This document shows, one piece after another, positions 6,548 to 7,367 of a stretch of DNA of 7,367 nucleotides. This DNA is from Bdellovibrio sp. ZAP7. Its GTDB lineage: Bacteria > Bacteroidota > Bacteroidia > Flavobacteriales > Flavobacteriaceae. Both the position numbers and the translations under genes were made by a program. Where the stretch lies: contig CALPKO020000059.1 in assembly GCA_943324165.2 (NCBI GenBank), positions 1 through 7,367 of the forward strand, given 5' to 3'. How positions within the stretch are numbered: the first letter of the stretch is position 1; every line of letters starts with the position of its first letter. The notes under the pieces were generated by a model, which had not been told where the DNA came from, did not search any database, and saw only the letters and a list, made by a program, of their open reading frames with translations.

Positions 6548-6579
6548 GTTAAGTAATTATTACAATATGGTTACTTAAC
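6548..6579. promoter_or_regulatory. Perfect 9-bp inverted repeat, candidate operator upstream of the lipoprotein gene
   Basis: gttaagtaa (6548-6556) and ttacttaac (6571-6579) are exact reverse complements separated by 14 bases. The left half overlaps a smaller palindrome, gtaat-t-attac (6553-6563). The site lies 22-53 bases upstream of the lipoprotein -7 element, where a transcription factor would act, and it is separate from the receptor's terminator at 6617-6642. Neither arm is followed by a T-run, so it does not look like a terminator. No known regulator is assigned. Confidence 0.4.
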
Positions 6580-6616
6580 TACCTATTTGTATTATATTAT
6601 AATTAAGACAAAATGC

Positions 6617-6642
6617 AAAAACCCTAAATCAATAGGGCTTTT
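6617..6642 (-). terminator. Intrinsic terminator of the TonB-dependent receptor gene
   Basis: On the minus strand, AAAAGCCCTA pairs with TAGGGTTTTT (6642-6633 with 6626-6617) around a 6-base loop and runs into the T-rich end of the stem. One pair is G-U in the minus-strand RNA but would be A-C on the plus strand, so the minus strand is the functional direction. It begins 24 bases beyond the receptor stop codon at 6667. Confidence 0.8.
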
Positions 6643-6666
6643 TGTTAAAGTGATTTTTAATTTTTT

Positions 6667-7367
6667 TTAGAAAGTATAACCTAAAGTAAAAGAAAAACTC
6701 TTTCCTCTTCTGTATTCGCCTATTAATGGGTCGTCATTTAAAGAAGCATTTCCGTTTGAACCTTGCACAGTTTGTCTTTTTGGGTCTAAAAGGTTATCGG
6801 CTGAAAATTTCAAATCAATGTGTTTCGAAACTTTGCTGCTCCAAACAAAATCCAATTGATTAACTGGTTTTTCATAAATATGATCAAGTCCGTTGGTTCC
6901 GATGGCATAAATTCTCTTTCCAAATACACTGTAAACCAAAGACGCGGTGTTTGTCCAATTTTTGTTGAATTCAAATTGGTATTTCAAATCCGAATTAATC
7001 AACCATTTTGATGCTCCTTGTAAATTTCTCTTCTTGTGCGTTTCGATTGAAGTTGTTATACTTCCGTCAGGATTTTTAGTAAAATCTTTCACTTCTACTT
7101 TTGTATCCATTAAAGAAGTGTTGAATCCCAGAGAAAAATCACTTAATTTATTATTGATTCTTGCCAAATCTAAAATAAATTCTATTTCAGCACCAATTAA
7201 AGTCGCATTGTCAGAATTCATGTAAGTAGTAATCGTCGAATTTGCAGCATTTGCTGTAAAAGTCCTTTCGATTGGATTTTTAATCTTCTTCCCAAACAAC
7301 CCTATTGCAAAAGTTTCTTTTGCAGTTGGAAAAAATTCGTATTTTAAATCTACATTGTAATTATCAC
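6667..7367 (-). CDS. TonB-dependent outer-membrane receptor, C-terminal part (5' truncated)
   Basis: The frame is open to the right edge, so the N terminus lies outside the window. A TTG at 7299 is internal, because the upstream codons (DNYNVDLKYEFF, then AIGLFGKKIKNPIERTF) continue the barrel. The visible 233 residues are the last strands of the outer-membrane beta-barrel. They show alternating polar and aromatic strands, the typical KYEFFP...FAIGLFGKKIKNPIER block, WLINSDLKYQFEF, LVYSVFGKRIYAIG and SADNLLDPKR, and they end on GKSFSFTLGYTF with the C-terminal phenylalanine expected for barrel insertion by BAM. Such receptors import ligands (siderophores, glycans, vitamins or peptides) using TonB-ExbBD energy. 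The plug domain, any carboxypeptidase-like N-terminal domain and the substrate clues are outside the window. A terminator and then the surface lipoprotein gene follow. This looks like a receptor plus lipoprotein pair, but the lipoprotein is not SusD-like. Confidence 0.9.
   Translation of the reverse strand, partial: DNYNVDLKYEFFPTAKETFAIGLFGKKIKNPIERTFTANAANSTITTYMNSDNATLIGAEIEFILDLARINNKLSDFSLGFNTSLMDTKVEVKDFTKNPDGSITTSIETHKKRNLQGASKWLINSDLKYQFEFNKNWTNTASLVYSVFGKRIYAIGTNGLDHIYEKPVNQLDFVWSSKVSKHIDLKFSADNLLDPKRQTVQGSNGNASLNDDPLIGEYRRGKSFSFTLGYTF

Noticed and set aside
7297..7299. TTG as the start of the TonB receptor fragment
   Set aside because: The frame stays open to the window edge and the upstream residues are typical barrel sequence, so the gene is cut by the window rather than starting here.

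Overview
The window looks like the chromosome of a Flavobacterium-like member of the Bacteroidota. The support is: AT-rich DNA, starts preceded by A-rich leaders without clear Shine-Dalgarno sequences, promoters with the TAnnTTTG -7 element typical of the phylum, two proteins ending in a type IX secretion (T9SS) type A sorting domain, a lipoprotein with a flavobacterial-style surface export signal, and a TonB-dependent receptor. No RNA gene, insertion sequence, CRISPR array, phage gene or origin was seen.

Layout, left to right. At 1-1527 (+) is the C-terminal part of an RND/MMPL-type inner-membrane transporter, cut by the left edge. At 1528-1690 is a convergent intergenic gap carrying two inverted arms of a degenerate 7-bp repeat (consensus roughly NNNYAGT). 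From 1691 to the right edge every gene is on the minus strand: a LuxE-family acyl-protein synthetase-like enzyme (1691-2671 or 2701), a 595-residue T9SS-exported multidomain protein (2767-4554), a 107-residue protein that is only a signal peptide plus a T9SS sorting domain (4651-4974), a surface lipoprotein with an Ig-like domain and a probable beta-helix (5084-6487), and the C-terminal 233 residues of a TonB-dependent receptor (6667-7367), cut by the right edge. There is no gene-free stretch over 300 bases.

The minus-strand genes are mostly separate transcription units. Good intrinsic terminators follow the receptor, the lipoprotein and the 595-residue protein, and each downstream gene has its own candidate promoter. 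Receptor, surface lipoprotein and two secreted proteins form an envelope neighbourhood. A functional link between the receptor and the lipoprotein is plausible from adjacency but not proven, and the substrate cannot be read from the sequence.

Points worth a second look: the sorting-domain-only mini-protein; the heptad repeat arms that reach into or next to both convergent stop codons; the LuxE-like gene, whose -7 promoter element lies inside its first ATG-initiated codons, so it probably starts at an internal TTG; the overlap of that promoter with the preceding gene's terminator; and a perfect 9-bp inverted repeat upstream of the lipoprotein promoter.
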